Source: Chromera velia
Lineage: Eukaryota; Sar; Chromeraceae
Assembly (NCBI GenBank): GCA_018398765.1
Contig: JAHBMJ010001246.1
Coordinates: 1 to 33,215, forward strand
Length of the DNA stretch: 33,215 nucleotides
Direction of reading: 5' to 3'
Every line of letters starts with the position of its first letter. The stretch's first letter is position 1. Shown here one piece after another: positions 22,901 to 31,654 of the stretch. The position numbers and the translations under genes were made by a program. Under the pieces are notes generated by a model. The model saw only the letters and a list, made by a program, of their open reading frames with translations. It did no database searches and was not told where the DNA came from.

Positions 22901-25411
22901 AGGGGGGGGCAGAATGGTGGCAGGGGGGCTGCTGCCCGTGGGGGCGCCTCTTCGTCCAGCAGAGCAGCGCTTCACTCAGGCGGGCTGGGGGGCCTTCAGG
23001 TCACTCCTGCAGAAAGAGAGAGGGACGCTGACGGGGCTGCGGCTGAGTGGAGTGTGCAGTTTGCCTCCATAGACAATCTCCGGCGTATATGTAAATTCGC
23101 TCCTGCTGTATTGCTTGACGGCATCAGCGCTTTGCCGTCGGGTTCTCCTACAGGCGGGTCTGGTGGTGGTGGGTCCCCTCTCCTTTCTGGAGCAGGTGGG
23201 GAGACCACAAGGGCCGGGGGGGGAGGCAGGAGAGAGAGAGAGAAGGCGGGCGGAGTGTCTGGAGGCAGCACGGGCCTTCTCCAACTTGCAACGAAAGGGG
23301 TGAGTGTGAGTGTGGTTTTTATGTTGTAGTCAAGGGACGATGCAAAGGCAGAGAGAAAGAAACAGTGTGGCTGTCGACTTCCCTCTGACACTTGCAGACT
23401 CTTCATCCATCGCCTTTTTTCTTTCATCCTTTCCTTTCCTTTCTGCATTGCCTTACCTTACACGCGTCTGCATCACGACGTCCTTTTTGCGTCTAGACTG
23501 ACCTGCCCCCTTCTCTCTCCGTCCCGTTTTATTCTGTAGCCTTTACAGGTCCTTTCTTCTTTCCATTTATTTTCTCCTTCCGAAAATTTCTTTCTTCCTT
23601 CCTTCCTTCCTTTTTTCGCTCCTTCCTGAAAGTGCCCGTCCCTCCTTGGGTCTGTCAGGAGCGAGCGTATGGCTTCACAAAACAGATCAGGTTTTCTTCT
23701 CTAATTGTCTTCTGTTTATTTTTCTCTCTGTTGACAAACTCTTCAGGTTCTGCGTCTATGCGAATCCCTGCGCTCGGGTCTCGCCAAGAACGCCCTCATC
23801 TGCCTGGGAGAGCTGGCGGCAGAATACCAGAGGAAAATGGTAAGTTAGTGAGTCAGTCAGTGAGTCAGCCTTTGAGGGAGTCAGAAAGAAAATCTCTTCG
23901 ATCATTCACGCGCTCCGCAAAGACGCCGGACTTGTGGAAGGGACCGTGAGTCAATTAGCCGACCAGTCACTCAAAATCAGTCATTGAAAATTTGAAGACC
24001 TTGATCAAACACATTTTTGGAGATCACAGAGATGGTGAAAGAAAGCGTCCGCATTAGAATCCGTCAAGAGCTTAAGTTGTGCGGAAGTGCGTCAATCAAG
24101 ATTTTGTCTCGACCTCTACTCATTCTCTCTCTCTCTCTCTCGCGCGCGCGCTCGCTCTTGCTCTTGCTGCTGCTGCTCGTTCACGCGGCTTCTTCCTTTT
24201 CCTTCCTGATTTTTTTTTGCAAGATTCTTCCTAGTCTTGGGTCCTTTGACTCTCTCTTCTCTGTCCTTTTTTCTTCTTTTTTTTTTTTTAACTTACCGCG
24301 GGCCCCCATCTGTTCCCCTTCCTTCCCAATCGTCATTTTGGCATGAGTCTGGGGTCGAGTAGAGCTGCAAATGAAAGAAATAAATTCTATTGGGCAGATT
24401 CGACAATTCGGCAAGCGCAAAACATGCTCGTGAGACTCGTTCTAGACTTCTAATTGATGATTCTGTCCCTGCGCATTTTTTTTTGCAGGATTTCATTGTC
24501 GATGCAGCAGTGCCCTTGCTCCTCAAAAAGGTAGGTCGGCATGCATGTCTTGCGGCAGTGAAAAAGTGAAAGCAGAAAATGGGGATGAAAGCAAAACTTT
24601 GATCTGTCGTCTGTGTTACACGAATTGTGTGACAGCATGAGAGCGTTTGTGAGAGTGAGAATGTGAGAGTGAGAATGTGAGTGAGAGTGAGCGAGTGAGC
24701 CCCTTTTGATGTTTCTCTCCTTTCCTTTAATTTCTGTTCAAGTCCCGATAAGTATGCATATTCCTTCTTTCCTTTCCTGCTGAACGAACAGATACATGCA
24801 TCCATGAATGCAGAGTGGGGAGACCGCCGGGTTCATCTCTGAGGAGGCCGAGCGGACCCTCCGAAATTTGGCTCTGGGGGCCTCGGAGGGAAAGATGATC
24901 GGCGCAGTTGCCACGACAGCGGGAGAAACGTCCGTTCGTTTGTTCGTTAGCACCCTGCTCTGCTCGATTATCTCCACAAAGAAAGAAACAAATCCGTATT
25001 TTCTTACGGAGCTGTGCAATTGCCTGGGCCTGCGTCGCGAAGAAGAGTCTTTTTCACGCCTTGCGCCCTTTCCCTTTCCAAGAGTGCCTCGCTTCTGGGT
25101 GTTTGTTAAATTCCTTCCTTCTTTGGCTCGCCAGAGAGACTGTTTTTTTTTTCTTCTAAAGACAGAGAGCAACTAGTTCATTCACCTTCTCTTTGCACGC
25201 GGATGCAGAAAGAACCAAACGGTGAAAGCGCGAGCTGCCAAGGTCTTGTCTCTCCTTGTGTCGGAGAGGTTGAGTGTGGGCGGACGGGACGACGGAGGGG
25301 CGGGGGCGCGGCGGTGGAATGTTCTGTTCGACAAGCAGGACAGCAGCCAGAGACAGGGGGCGGGCAGTGGTTGGAAGGAGAAAGATGCACAGAGACTCGT
25401 CTTGACTCTCG

Positions 25412-25442
<31 letters not shown>

Positions 25443-27061
25443 CTCTCTGTGAGTACATACAGCTGTCCGACTCTCCTGAATCTTTTCCTCGTTTTTTTTT
25501 TTCTTTACTCTTTTTGAAGACTGCTTATGGGTCACTCATAATTTTGCGTTTGAGGTCTGGCCCTTTCTGTCTGCTTTGCCTCATATTACAGGGGAGAGAA
25601 AGGGGGTGGGGGTACCTCCCTTCGTTCTGAACCTTGTTTCCTTCCTCTTTTGAATATGAATTCATGGAATCGTACAAGTGGACCAGGCGTGGGGCAAGCG
25701 TCTGAAAAATGATTGATTTACTTGCATGCAACTGTACACGGATCGGTGCTGTCGGGAGGAAAGGTCTACTTCTCATTTCACCCACCCTCTTTTGGCCTTT
25801 TGTCCCTTCTCCATCGCTCTGTGTGTGCGTGCGTGCGTGCAGCTGTCGCTGGAGGCATCGGCAGAGTGCAGAGCGAGTGCGAAGGAGGGCGTGCAACGAA
25901 TCCTCCAGTCAGTCAGAAGGACTTTGGGGCTGCCTACCTATCTGCGCACCACTCATAGCGCACGCAGCACCGTGACCATATGACCAAATTCTCGGTGTAC
26001 ATATCCGTCGTGTCTGTTCGTTCCAATTTGGTTTGATTCCTTGGATGTTCCATTCGTTTGCGTGCCAACGACTTTTTCTCTCTTCTGCAGCCATTGGTCT
26101 CTTTCACCCACCGTTGTCTCCTTTTTCCCTTCCCTCTCGAAGGCCGGCCAGGCTTGGTGTATGGCCAAGCTGTGATCTGAGAGGGTGGCCCGACCGTATG
26201 AGAGTATGAATGAGACAAACGAGAGTAAAAAGAGTGAGCGGAGAGATATGTGATGATTGCGATTCACTTGACGGCATGCACGCAGGGCACTGCGCAGTCT
26301 GCGTGGCCCCTCAGAGGTCGACAGGGCACTCAGGCGGTGCCTCCAAGGCCTCTCCTCCCAGCAGCAGCCTGGGTTGGGGTTGGGGGTGGGCAATGGGGTC
26401 ACCCTTTCCGAACACCAAGTGAAGAAGGTACATAAGTGGGGGAAGGGAGGGGGGATCGGTCGTCTTCTCTGGAGGGTGCATGGGAATTTAGAAATCAAAA
26501 TTTTTATTGCAGGCCTCTCTAGGATAGCCGTTTTCATTCAAAATGTGAACAGAGTGAATATGATGACCTGTGTACGTGGACCCATCAAATGAAGAAGGGA
26601 GGGAGTAGGGGTGCACAGTTCGAAGGGATGCACCTGAGTGCACTGCCGTCCTTCCTAGATGTGTGTCACACTTCTTTTGTTTATGGTGCAGGCACGAATG
26701 TCTGCTTGAGATTTCTCCTCTCGTGTATTTCTATCTGTGCATATGGACATGCATTTCCTTCCTTCGCGTTTGTTGATTCTTTCTTTGCCAATCGTGTATT
26801 TCTATCTGTGCATATGGACATGCATTTCCTTCCTTCGTGTTTGTTGATTCTTTCTTTACCAATCGTGTATTTCTATCTGTGTATATGGACATGCATTTCC
26901 TTCCTTCGTGTTTGTTGATTCTTTCTTTGCCAATCGTGTATTTCTATCTGTGCATATGGACATGCATTTCCTTCCTTCGTGTTTGTTGATTTTTTCTTTG
27001 CCAATTCGTGTCTGCCCCTTCTTGGTCAATGCAGGTCGCCGCTGCCTATGGCATCAGCTAG
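14289..27061 (+). CDS. Gene 2: TOGARAM/crescerin-like TOG-domain protein (14 coding exons)
   Basis: Exons: about 14289-14419 (left end uncertain), 14528-15494, 16024-16266, 16522-16704, 17096-17187, 17579-22574, 22796-23299, 23747-23839, 24489-24530, 24814-24929, 25209-25416, 25843-25907, 26286-26427, 27035-27061 (TAG). All junctions are GT-AG and in phase; total about 7,809 nt, about 2,600 residues. HEAT/TOG-like helices occupy residues about 1-540 and a clear TOG domain about 2285-2595, separated by a 1,665-residue Gly/Ser-rich linker. TOG domains bind tubulin; TOGARAM/crescerin family members promote polymerisation of axonemal microtubules in cilia, which I infer here. Animal TOGARAM1 is about 1,700 residues with four TOGs, so this protein has fewer visible TOGs and a much longer linker. 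The start codon is not placed: no ATG lies in the first segment, which follows an in-frame TGA at 14286, so an upstream exon is required. If the acceptor at 14527 is not used, translation could instead begin at ATG 14499. The last exon is only nine codons long and is the least certain junction. Confidence 0.8.
14528..17187 (+). other. Gene 2 N-terminal HEAT/TOG-like repeat region
   Basis: Exons 14528-15494, 16024-16266, 16522-16704 and 17096-17187 encode repeated amphipathic helix pairs with the HEAT signature of Asp/Asn, Arg and Ala-Leu spacing: LADNKIAVRREALQLL, HRNWRIRSEA joined to LGVCVALISQC, and a junction DRRDK-LRAQALDCLALL. Helices run straight across three exon joins, which supports the splicing. 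A Trp-containing segment (GPREWTGWQQRTDNLREQV) precedes them. The Trp and Lys residues expected for tubulin contact are less clear than in the C-terminal domain. Confidence 0.65.
16801..16971. repeat. Compound (CA)n(GA)n microsatellite in gene 2 intron 4
   Basis: About 115 bp of CA/CGCA units run directly into about 50 bp of GA units between exons 16522-16704 and 17096-17187. The reverse complement reads (TC)n(TG)n, the same order as the other compound tracts of the window. Confidence 0.95.
17579..22574 (+). other. Gene 2 giant exon coding a disordered Gly/Ser-rich linker
   Basis: A single 4,996-bp stretch stays open in the frame fixed by both neighbours (enters in phase 2, leaves in phase 0). 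It is dominated by Gly, Ser, Ala, Pro, Arg and Thr, with poly-Ala, poly-Ser, poly-Gly and RERERERERE-type runs and no recognisable domain. The coding strand has many G runs of five to ten. One or more frame-preserving introns could be hidden inside; RNA data are needed to exclude that. Confidence 0.7.
24120..24163. repeat. (TC)n(GC)n short tract in gene 2 intron 8
   Basis: TCTCTC units pass into CGCGCGCGC and then CTCGCTCTTGCTCT. The tract is intronic, between exons 23747-23839 and 24489-24530. Confidence 0.85.
24634..24700. repeat. GTGAGA/GAATGTGA imperfect tandem repeat in gene 2 intron 9
   Basis: Repeated GTGAGAGTGAGAAT units lie downstream of the exon 24489-24530 donor. Each unit contains a GTGAG word, so it offers several cryptic 5' splice sites next to a 42-nt exon. 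Confidence 0.8.
26721..27004. repeat. 71-bp tandem repeat, four copies, in the last intron of gene 2
   Basis: Copies start at 26721, 26792, 26863 and 26934 with an exact period of 71 bp and only a few substitutions (for example CGCG/CGTG in the first copy, TTTACC/TTTGCC, GTGTATATGG/GTGCATATGG). The array ends some 30 bp before the acceptor of the last exon (27035). Since 71 is not a multiple of three, the open frames across it are not coding. Confidence 0.95.
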
Positions 27062-28339
27062 CAGGCAGATCGGCGGGCCGATCACTTCATCATCGCACTC
27101 GTTCAATAGAGAATGTTGAAGCATAAACCTTCTTCGGTCGTTTGCAACACCCTCGAGTGTTGCAGTGGCATGCCGGGCCACCCGCACGTGTCTGCCTGAT
27201 GTGCAAAGGTCGCAGTTAGTGATTGGTCGTCCCGCATGGACTTAATCGATTTATTCGTGTTTTGTCTGACTGACACACCTCGAGAAACACCCTGTGCAGA
27301 GCCTGGCGGCTAGGAGCCTACATGGATCCATATTTAAAATGCGCGGAAAAAATCGTAGCGCTTGTTCAACTTTGCTGTTTATACTCGCAGCTACTGGCAG
27401 CAGTGTAATGTTAATATGATATTGGAAACCCGTTTTGCATCGAATGTTAAATCATAACCAAAAATTCTGTCCAAAACGATTTTCTAGATGATTTTTTATT
27501 TTTTAAAAAATTTTTAAATTAAATTTATAATTCAGCTTGATTAATTGAATTAAATTGAGGTGGTTAAAGAGTCACAATTTATTTTTTTCCTAGTCTTTTT
27601 TACGTAGTTTTGAATAGTTTAGAACTAGGTTTGCCTAGCTGGTAAATCAAATTAAAAATATCAAATCTGAATTATAAATACGGGACAAATACTTACAAAA
27701 AGCTAGTAGTTATTAAAAATGTGATTGAAATTTAATAGAAATCGAAAGAATACGAAAGAAATGTAATAGAAATATTATAGAAATCCGATCATTTTGATTG
27801 ATCTAGATAGTTGACCTAGATTAATCTAGACAGTGAAACCAAGTGTCCTTCTTCTGGACACTTGCTTAGAAAGGGCAGGAGTTTCCTCTTCTAATTAATC
27901 TCACCTTCGAAGATCAACAGTATCTAATAGTCTGTCAAGCTTAAAGTTAATTAGGGTTAGATAAGATCTATGTTCCAGGTGCCTCCCTACAAAACGCTTA
28001 TAACCAAAGAGTTCGACACTCTGCTCGGACTAGCTCGGACGCTCATACGGTAACATACGAGGGTGTCGACTGCAGGATCCGACTGGGGATAACTGAGAAC
28101 TCAGTGAGGAGGACTCTTTGCCAAGCTTTTGAGTGCATGGGCTTTCGAGTCCGGTGTGTACAGCCGGAACCCCGATGTGCGCGCGCGCCGCGCGAGTGAA
28201 CGAAATTTTGTGCAGTGTTGCATGCACGCAGCGGGAATATATTAAAAATATATTAAAAATATAGCGCGAATCATCTTCTAGATTTTCACTCGTTTTCACA
28301 CTCACTGCCAATTTTCCCTATCTCTTTAGAAGTATGTAA
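27062..28339. other. AT-rich intergenic block between genes 2 and 3
   Basis: After the gene 2 stop the sequence becomes AT-rich (strongest about 27340-27960 and 28230-28320) with no open frame of coding character. It contains three perfect short hairpins (27068-27083, 27143-27164, 27841-27863), a tandem GCTCGGACTA pair near 28022, an alternating GCGCGC stretch near 28176-28190, and ATATTAAAA direct repeats near 28236-28262. Its texture matches the AT-rich spacer at 1-1400, supporting an intergenic reading. Confidence 0.55.
27143..27164. other. Perfect 8-bp stem-loop downstream of gene 2
   Basis: TGCAACAC at 27143-27150, a six-base loop, then GTGTTGCA at 27157-27164. With a second hairpin at 27068-27083 (GATCGGC, two bases, GCCGATC) it lies within about 100 bp of the gene 2 stop codon, so both could be in the 3' UTR. 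Confidence 0.7.
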
Positions 28340-31018
28340 ATACTTCGCTCTGACTGGTTCACCCACCCCTCTTTCAATCCCGGCAACACACTTCCTACCC
28401 CCGAGCTTCCAATCCCAAAGAAGGAGACGGAACCCGAGAAGGACAACCGAGAGGAGACGGCCTCCACCGCCGAGGGAGAGACCGGACCCTCAACCGACCA
28501 AACTGCAAACTCCCCCCAAAGCCCCCTCACTGGTCAGTTTCCGCCTTGCTCTCACATTATTGCAAGAAATCTGTAGGGAGTCTGCATCTAATCCCCCCCC
28601 ACCCCCACAAACTATGTTCCCAGCAGTGCCGAACGTCCCGCTCTCAACCCTACAACACCGCGCAATACCGAACAACAGCATCCCCCGTTGCCCCAGCAGA
28701 CCCCTTTTCACATGCATATGCATCTCTCCGGAATCTCATAGTTTGGAGCCTTATTTTTGATCTCCCTTCCTGCCTGCCGACTTCCTGCATATGGGTAGGC
28801 ACATTCCAATCCCCCGTTTCTCCCTGTTTGTGCAATTGCGTGCATGTGTGTGTGCATTTGCAGCCGCATCAGTGGCATCACCAAGGGGGGGAGTCCGACG
28901 TGGTTCGTCTCCAAGAAAGGAAGGGAGGGAGGGAGGGAGGGAGGGACGAACTCAATTGGACGAACGAAGGCATGGGTGAACAAATGAATGACTGAGTGGA
29001 TGAATGAATGAATGAATGAATGAATGAATGACTCAATGCGTGAGTGAGCAGACAGACAGACAGACAGATGCTTCGTCCCCCCTTCCTCTCACTCCTGAGT
29101 CGCTTTTCCGTTCCTTTCTGTTCTTCTATTTTGCAGGCGAGGCCACAGGCGCCTCCCCCCTGTAGGAGCACGGGATGGATGCGGGGATCCGCGGGATGGG
29201 GACGCCTGGAGCAGGGGGGATGCCTGGAGTTGGCGTTGGGGGGGCCATGGGGGGACTGGGGGCTCCCGGGTCCCATTACGCGTATGTGCCTTCGGGGTCT
29301 GCTCTGCACGGTTATAGGCGTCAGTGAGGCATGGGGGNNAACTGGATTGGATTGATCAATTGCCTGCCTGCCTGCCTGCCTGCTTGTCTGCTTACTTCGT
29401 CTCTCACTCAGTTTTCAGCACTCATTAATTGCGGGCAAGAACCGGAGGGGCCCCCGCTATCCAAAGAGCTTTTCCGTTCTTTTCTGTTTCTTGTTTTCAT
29501 CCATCTTGCTCCGCTGGTGGGCTGCGCGCATTGTTCTTGTTTTCGGCTTCTGTAGCAAAACTTTTTGCAAGTTTGAACCTCGAAGTACGGGCCTGTTGTC
29601 CTTTGAGCTCTTTTCTCGATTCAGCCTGGTTGTTTCGGTCTCTTTTGGCGCGAAGACTGACTGAGAGAAAGAATTCGGAAAGTCCATTTGATGTCATCCC
29701 TCAGTGCAATTCCTCGGCACCACTCGTTTTCGATTTTCCTCTCGCTTTGCACCTTGCAGCGTGTGTGTGTTGTCTGTTTTGTGTGTGTGTGTGTATGTGT
29801 GTGTGTGTGTGTGTGTGTATGTGTGTGTGGTGTGTGTGTGTGGTTTTTGTGTGTGTGTGTGTGTGTATGTGTGTGTGTGTGGTGTCTGTCTGTCTTTGGG
29901 TTTGTTAATCCTTCGCAGAGTGGAACGCTTGAGCCCCCCTTTCTCCTTTCGGACTGTTTTCTTTGAGATTTCCATCTTCTTGTCGTTCACTCAAGTCGGC
30001 ATAGCCGTGAGTGACTGACTGTCCCCCCTGCATGCCCCATGTGTTCTTTGAAACTCTCAAATGTGCCTAGCTGCCTCTGTACCTCTTCTCACTGCGTCAT
30101 GGCTTGTCTTCCTACCGCCCTCCCAATTCCTCTCTCTCTACTCGAATGCAAGCTTCTGTTCGTCAAATTCAGGAATGCGTCCACCCCCCCATGTCAGTCA
30201 GTCACTCAGTGAGTCAGTCAGCAAGGGCAGCTAGGAGAGTCAAAAATGTGTAACGGTCGGCAGACGTCAAGGCAACTCTGTGTTTCTCTCCCTCTCTGCC
30301 AACGGAACTTCCATGATCGAAATTCCATTCGAGCACTCCTCTTCGAATTCGTCTTCTCTTCAGAACTTCTCTCCTCCATGGACAGAGGCCTCCTTTCCTT
30401 TTTCCTTTTTTGCATTGGTGTTTACAAGAGAACCAAGGAAGGCAATTCCTTCCAAGCGTTGGTGGAGGGACTGCAGAGGTTGAAGGGAGCATGGGGACTC
30501 TTCTGAGTGTGCACCTACTATTTTTGTCTGTCACAATTTCCGTTGTCAATGAATTTTGGGTTCTTGAAATTTCTTTCCTGTCTTTCCGTCCCCCGCTGGC
30601 TTGCTTTCGCTCTCTTTCTGTCTGTCTGTCTGTCCCCCGCTGGCTTGCTTTCGCTCTCTATCTGCTACGGTTCTCCCTCTCAGACTGCAACTCTCCTTCT
30701 TCTTTCTTCTCCTTCTGTCTATGTCTTGCTTTCGCCGAAGGCGCCACCTCAGGCTGGACAGGGCTCCCCGCCCCCCCCTCCACCTTGCTCTGCCCCTCTG
30801 TCTCTCCCCAAGGTTCGGAGAGTGGACGGTGCCGATCGACCAAATGTATGAATGAATTCAGCAAGAAGAGGGGGTTACCGTAGATGGTGCACTGAAAGGA
30901 ATAGGAATTGAATTTCTCCAAAGGAAAGCAAGGTGCTGGCCATGTATGGAGTAAATCAGACGGACTGTGTGTGTGCATGTAGTCTTGCTCTCTCTCTCTC
31001 TCTCTCTCTGTATGTGTA

Positions 31019-31063
<45 letters not shown>

Positions 31064-31498
31064 TTGCATTGCCAGGTAGTGCAGCAGCAAGGGGGGCAGA
31101 TGAGGAGCCGCGCATTTCCGACTTCAGCTGCAGGAGGAGCGGGTGGGGGGACTGTGACTCAGAATCAGCAGGCCGCCGTTGGCATGGGGCGGAACCATGC
31201 GGCTGGTTCTGCAGGGTCCGCGCTGCCTCTCGTCTTCCCGGAACCGTGGAGGCAGCAGGGGTGGGGAGATCACATGATCCAGGACCCCAATCGCCAGCAC
31301 TCTCTCCCAACAACAGCACAAGCAGTTTCCGGGGCCGTTGCTGTCCAAGGTTCTCATAGAGACGCAGCAGCTGTCTCCACAAGGCCTTTGCCCCTCCCTG
31401 CAGAACCAGAACAAAGTGCTAAGCGGAGGGACTTGCAGAAATTAAAGAAAACTGAGCGCTCCGCGACTCGGTCAGTTGCCAAGACACTACAAGGATAA
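28340..31498 (+). CDS. Gene 3: tentative low-complexity Pro/Gln/Gly-rich gene (partial model)
   Basis: Several plus-strand segments look like exons of a disordered protein. 28340-28532 is open in all three frames and ends at a GTCAGT donor; the most protein-like frame is Pro/Glu/Thr-rich. Others are about 28624-28735 (Gln/Pro/His-rich), 28864 onward (His/Gln-rich, after a TTTGCAG acceptor), 29166-29323 (Gly/Met-rich, GTAG acceptor, GTGAGG donor), 30741-30812 and 31076-31498. I could not chain the first four in phase with certainty, and the start codon is unknown. No domain is recognised. It could be separate from gene 2 or, less likely, a 3' extension of it across the AT-rich block. Confidence 0.4.
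28918..29069. repeat. Cluster of GGGA, GAAT and CAGA tetranucleotide repeats
   Basis: (GGGA)n at about 28920-28944, (TGAATGAA)n at about 28984-29030 and (CAGA)n at about 29050-29068 lie one after another in a probable intron of gene 3. Confidence 0.9.
29338..29339. other. Two unresolved bases (NN)
   Basis: Two Ns follow a GGGGG run just after the presumed donor at 29324. They mark an assembly or base-calling uncertainty within a probable intron, so they should not affect a coding exon. Confidence 0.95.
29760..29890. repeat. (GT)n microsatellite in gene 3
   Basis: An interrupted GT tract of about 125 bp with TATG, GGTG and GTTTTTG interruptions lies in a probable intron. Long ORFs reading CVCVCV or HTHTHT across it are artefacts. 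Confidence 0.95.
30588..30660. repeat. 44-bp direct duplication in gene 3
   Basis: The segment starting GTCCCCCGCTGGCTTGCTTT at 30588 recurs at 30632 with a period of 44 bp. (TCTG)n at 30617-30631 separates the copies, suggesting a slippage origin. Confidence 0.85.
30741..31498 (+). CDS. Gene 3 C-terminal exons (30741-30812, 31076-31498)
   Basis: These are the best-supported part of gene 3. Exon 30741-30812 is 24 Pro/Gly/Gln-rich codons ending at an AAG|GT donor. Exon 31076-31498, after a TTGCATTGCCAG acceptor, continues in phase 0 with 140 residues and a TAA stop: Gln/Gly/Ala-rich at first (VVQQQGGQMRSRAF), then a basic Lys/Arg-rich end (AKRRDLQKLKKTERSATRS). No domain is recognised. An AATAAA follows the stop by 150 bp, which fits a real 3' end. 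Confidence 0.6.
30985..31062. repeat. Compound (CT)n(GT)n microsatellite before the last exon of gene 3
   Basis: CT units are followed by TATGTGTATG and then GT units on the plus strand, ending about 15 bp before the acceptor of exon 31076-31498. Confidence 0.95.
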
Positions 31499-31648
31499 AC
31501 TTTGCGTCATGTCACCGACTGTGTTCATCTCGTGAGTCAAGACGTTGCTGTGGACATCGGCACAGAAGACCCGTCGGAATCCGCATAGCGGTTGCAGTCT
31601 GACGGCTCCTAATAGCGGCAACCTTGCATGGAAACTAGCAGAAACTGA

Positions 31649-31654
31649 AATAAA
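31649..31654 (+). promoter_or_regulatory. Candidate poly(A) signal of gene 3
   Basis: AATAAA lies 150 bp downstream of the TAA stop of gene 3 in an A-rich context. Position and strand fit a polyadenylation signal; transcript ends would confirm it. Confidence 0.5.

Larger units (their letters stand above)
23036..26427 (+). other. Gene 2 C-terminal TOG domain
   Basis: The spliced product follows the TOG HEAT order. HEAT A has the hallmark Trp (codon 23048-23050) in EWSVQFASIDNLRRI. A disordered insert follows. HEAT B is VLRLCESLRSGLAKNALICL (exon 23747-23839), matching the TOGARAM 'NLRS..S+.A...L' motif. HEAT C is LLLKKSGETAGFISEEAERT, across the 42-nt exon 24489-24530 into 24814-24929. HEAT D is KNQTVKARAAKVLSLLVSER. 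The last repeat has ASAECRASAKEGVQRIL. The Trp and the basic residue in the B loop are tubulin contacts in known TOG domains. Continuity across five introns makes this the best-supported homology in the window. Confidence 0.8.

Noticed and set aside
24930-25176. Continuation of the exon 24814-24929 frame for another 80 codons
   Set aside because: The TOG repeat resumes in phase at 25209 if the AC|GTCCGT donor is used. The read-through segment is Phe/Leu/Cys-rich and intron-like.
26428-26592. Extension of gene 2 past 26427 to a TGA at 26592
   Set aside because: AAG|GTACAT is a usable donor and a phase-matched short terminal exon exists at 27035. The extension has no TOG character. It remains possible as retained intron.
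26721-27004. CRISPR-like reading of the 71-bp array
   Set aside because: Units are contiguous with no unique spacers, and the genome is eukaryotic with spliced genes. It is an ordinary tandem repeat.
29704-30018. Open frames reading poly Val-Cys or His-Thr
   Set aside because: They are produced by the GT/AC microsatellite and not by coding sequence.
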